From Saccoglossus kowalevskii (taxonomy: Eukaryota; Hemichordata; Enteropneusta; Harrimaniidae), in assembly GCF_000003605.2 (NCBI RefSeq), contig NW_003132784.1, positions 1-33,765 on the forward strand: a stretch of DNA of 33,765 nucleotides, written 5' to 3'. The translations under genes and the position numbers were made by a program. The notes under the pieces were generated by a model. That model had not been told where the DNA came from. It was given only the letters and a program-made list of their open reading frames with translations, and made no database searches. This document shows, in pieces, positions 33,700 through 33,765 of the stretch; positions within the stretch are counted from its first letter, which is position 1, and the number at the start of each line of letters is the position of its first letter.

Positions 33700-33765
33700 T
33701 TCGCCCTTCCCCTAATATTTCAAGACATTTAATGAGTTGATGGCATCCCCGGTTATAGGCCCTGA
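33700..33765. repeat. Last monomer with unusual changes at the right edge
   Basis: Just before the end the pyrimidine tract is followed by an insertion (CCCCTAATATTTCAAG near 33711) not seen elsewhere, and the final bases read GGCCCTGA where GGCCCTGGG is expected. This may be the beginning of divergence towards the array boundary, or chance. The window ends too soon to decide. Confidence 0.5.

Larger units (their letters stand above)
1..33765. repeat. 67/68-bp satellite DNA array, about 500 head-to-tail monomers
   Basis: The whole window is a tandem array of one monomer, always in the same orientation, with no unique sequence between copies. Monomers counted in three blocks average 67.3, 67.8 and 67.8 bp, which gives about 500 copies. 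The monomer is about 45% G+C. No coding potential is visible: each unit has stop triplets in several plus-strand frames (TTTAAG, TTTAATGAG, GTTGATGG, TATAGG, TATAAG), and on the minus strand the 67/68-bp length shifts frame every unit so any frame meets a stop within two or three units. Arrays of this length and organisation are known from eukaryotic heterochromatin; that placement is inferred. The family name and host are not recognised. The array continues to both window edges, so its true ends are not seen with certainty. Confidence 0.97.
25421..33765. repeat. Right zone of the array (no CCTCTCT monomers)
   Basis: About 123 monomers without the CCTCTCT tract; CATATA is last seen at 25506. 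CCTCGG, CCCTGG, CCCAGG and CCCCAG joints are frequent, TATTCG reappears at 30873 and becomes common from about 31680 to the end, and GATAGC and GATGAC forms recur. Local private marks are TTTCAACAC (27582-29350), TAATTAG (26187 and 26255) and CCCGCTA (near 30952, 31087 and 31423). The pattern resembles the left zone, as expected if old variants persist at both sides of a core that expanded later. Confidence 0.75.

Noticed and set aside
1-33765. CRISPR array
   Set aside because: The regular period resembles repeat-spacer spacing, but the complete 67/68-bp unit is conserved. There are no unique spacers, and no cas genes or leader.
1-33765. Protein-coding repeats (for example a repetitive surface or silk-like protein)
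   Set aside because: The unit length is not a multiple of three and alternates between 67 and 68. Plus-strand stops occur several times per unit, and on the minus strand TAG at the unit start plus TAA triplets close every frame within about two or three units. Any short open frames are by-products of the repeat.
1-33765. Inverted segments within the array
   Set aside because: I looked for reverse-orientation monomers (for example CATCAACTCATTAAATG on the plus strand) and saw none. All copies have the same orientation.
1-33765. Bacterial or phage origin
   Set aside because: No genes, RNA genes or known bacterial repeat types are present. A gene-free 34-kb tandem array with higher-order repeats is far more typical of eukaryotic heterochromatin, though this remains an inference.

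Overview
The window is one uninterrupted head-to-tail satellite DNA array. It is built from a monomer of 67 or 68 bp (mean about 67.3 to 67.9 bp in the blocks I measured, so roughly 500 copies in 33,765 bp). I found no protein-coding gene, RNA gene, transposon or unique sequence. All monomers point the same way, and the array reaches both ends of the window. A tandem array this long, with nested multi-monomer repeats, is typical of eukaryotic constitutive heterochromatin (pericentromere, centromere or subtelomere). I do not recognise the monomer and cannot name the organism.

Monomer anatomy (reference copy 7909-7975): an AT-rich half starting TTTTAAGACATTTAATGAG; a CpG-bearing C-rich joint (CATCCCCGG); two adjacent diverged copies of a 13-bp word (GGTTATAGGCCCT then GGGTATAAGCCCT); and a pyrimidine tract whose C-run length decides 67 versus 68 bp. 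Variation falls at a few positions: TTTT/TTTC at the start, CATTTA/CATATA, GATGGC/GATGAC/GATAGC, the CpG site (CCCCGG, CCTCGG, CCCTGG, CCCAGG, CCCCAG, CCTCAG, CCCCGGG), TAGGCCC/TAGCCCC, TATAAG/TATTAG/TATTCG, and the pyrimidine tract (CCCTCT, CCCCTCT, CTCCTCT, CCTCTCT, CCCCCTA). I used these as haplotype marks to follow the array history.

Layout: a left zone (about 1-4980) and a right zone (about 25420-33765) lack the CCTCTCT tract and carry more CCTCGG, CCCAGG, CCCTGG and TATTCG forms. A core (about 4981-19680 and 21590-25420) is marked by CCTCTCT, CATATA, TAGCCCC and CCCCGGG forms. An island of flank-like monomers (about 19684-21590) interrupts the core.

Higher-order repeats of several sizes are visible: 202 bp trimers (1747-2352), a dimer-like alternation (2353-2961), 15- and 14-monomer units of 1017 and 948 bp (5605-8111), a 13-monomer unit of 882 bp (14669-16364) and a 6-monomer unit of 408 bp (21974-22789). 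Longer-range duplicate pairs lie 1417, 5146, 11980 and 17802 bp apart. This mosaic is what repeated unequal exchange and gene conversion within a satellite would leave.

Four patches (1-125, 10700-10835, 24375-24700, 27275-27440) have clustered one-base homopolymer gains and losses unlike the rest. They may be assembly seams or poorly polished stretches. No biochemical system is encoded here; what is of interest is the array architecture.
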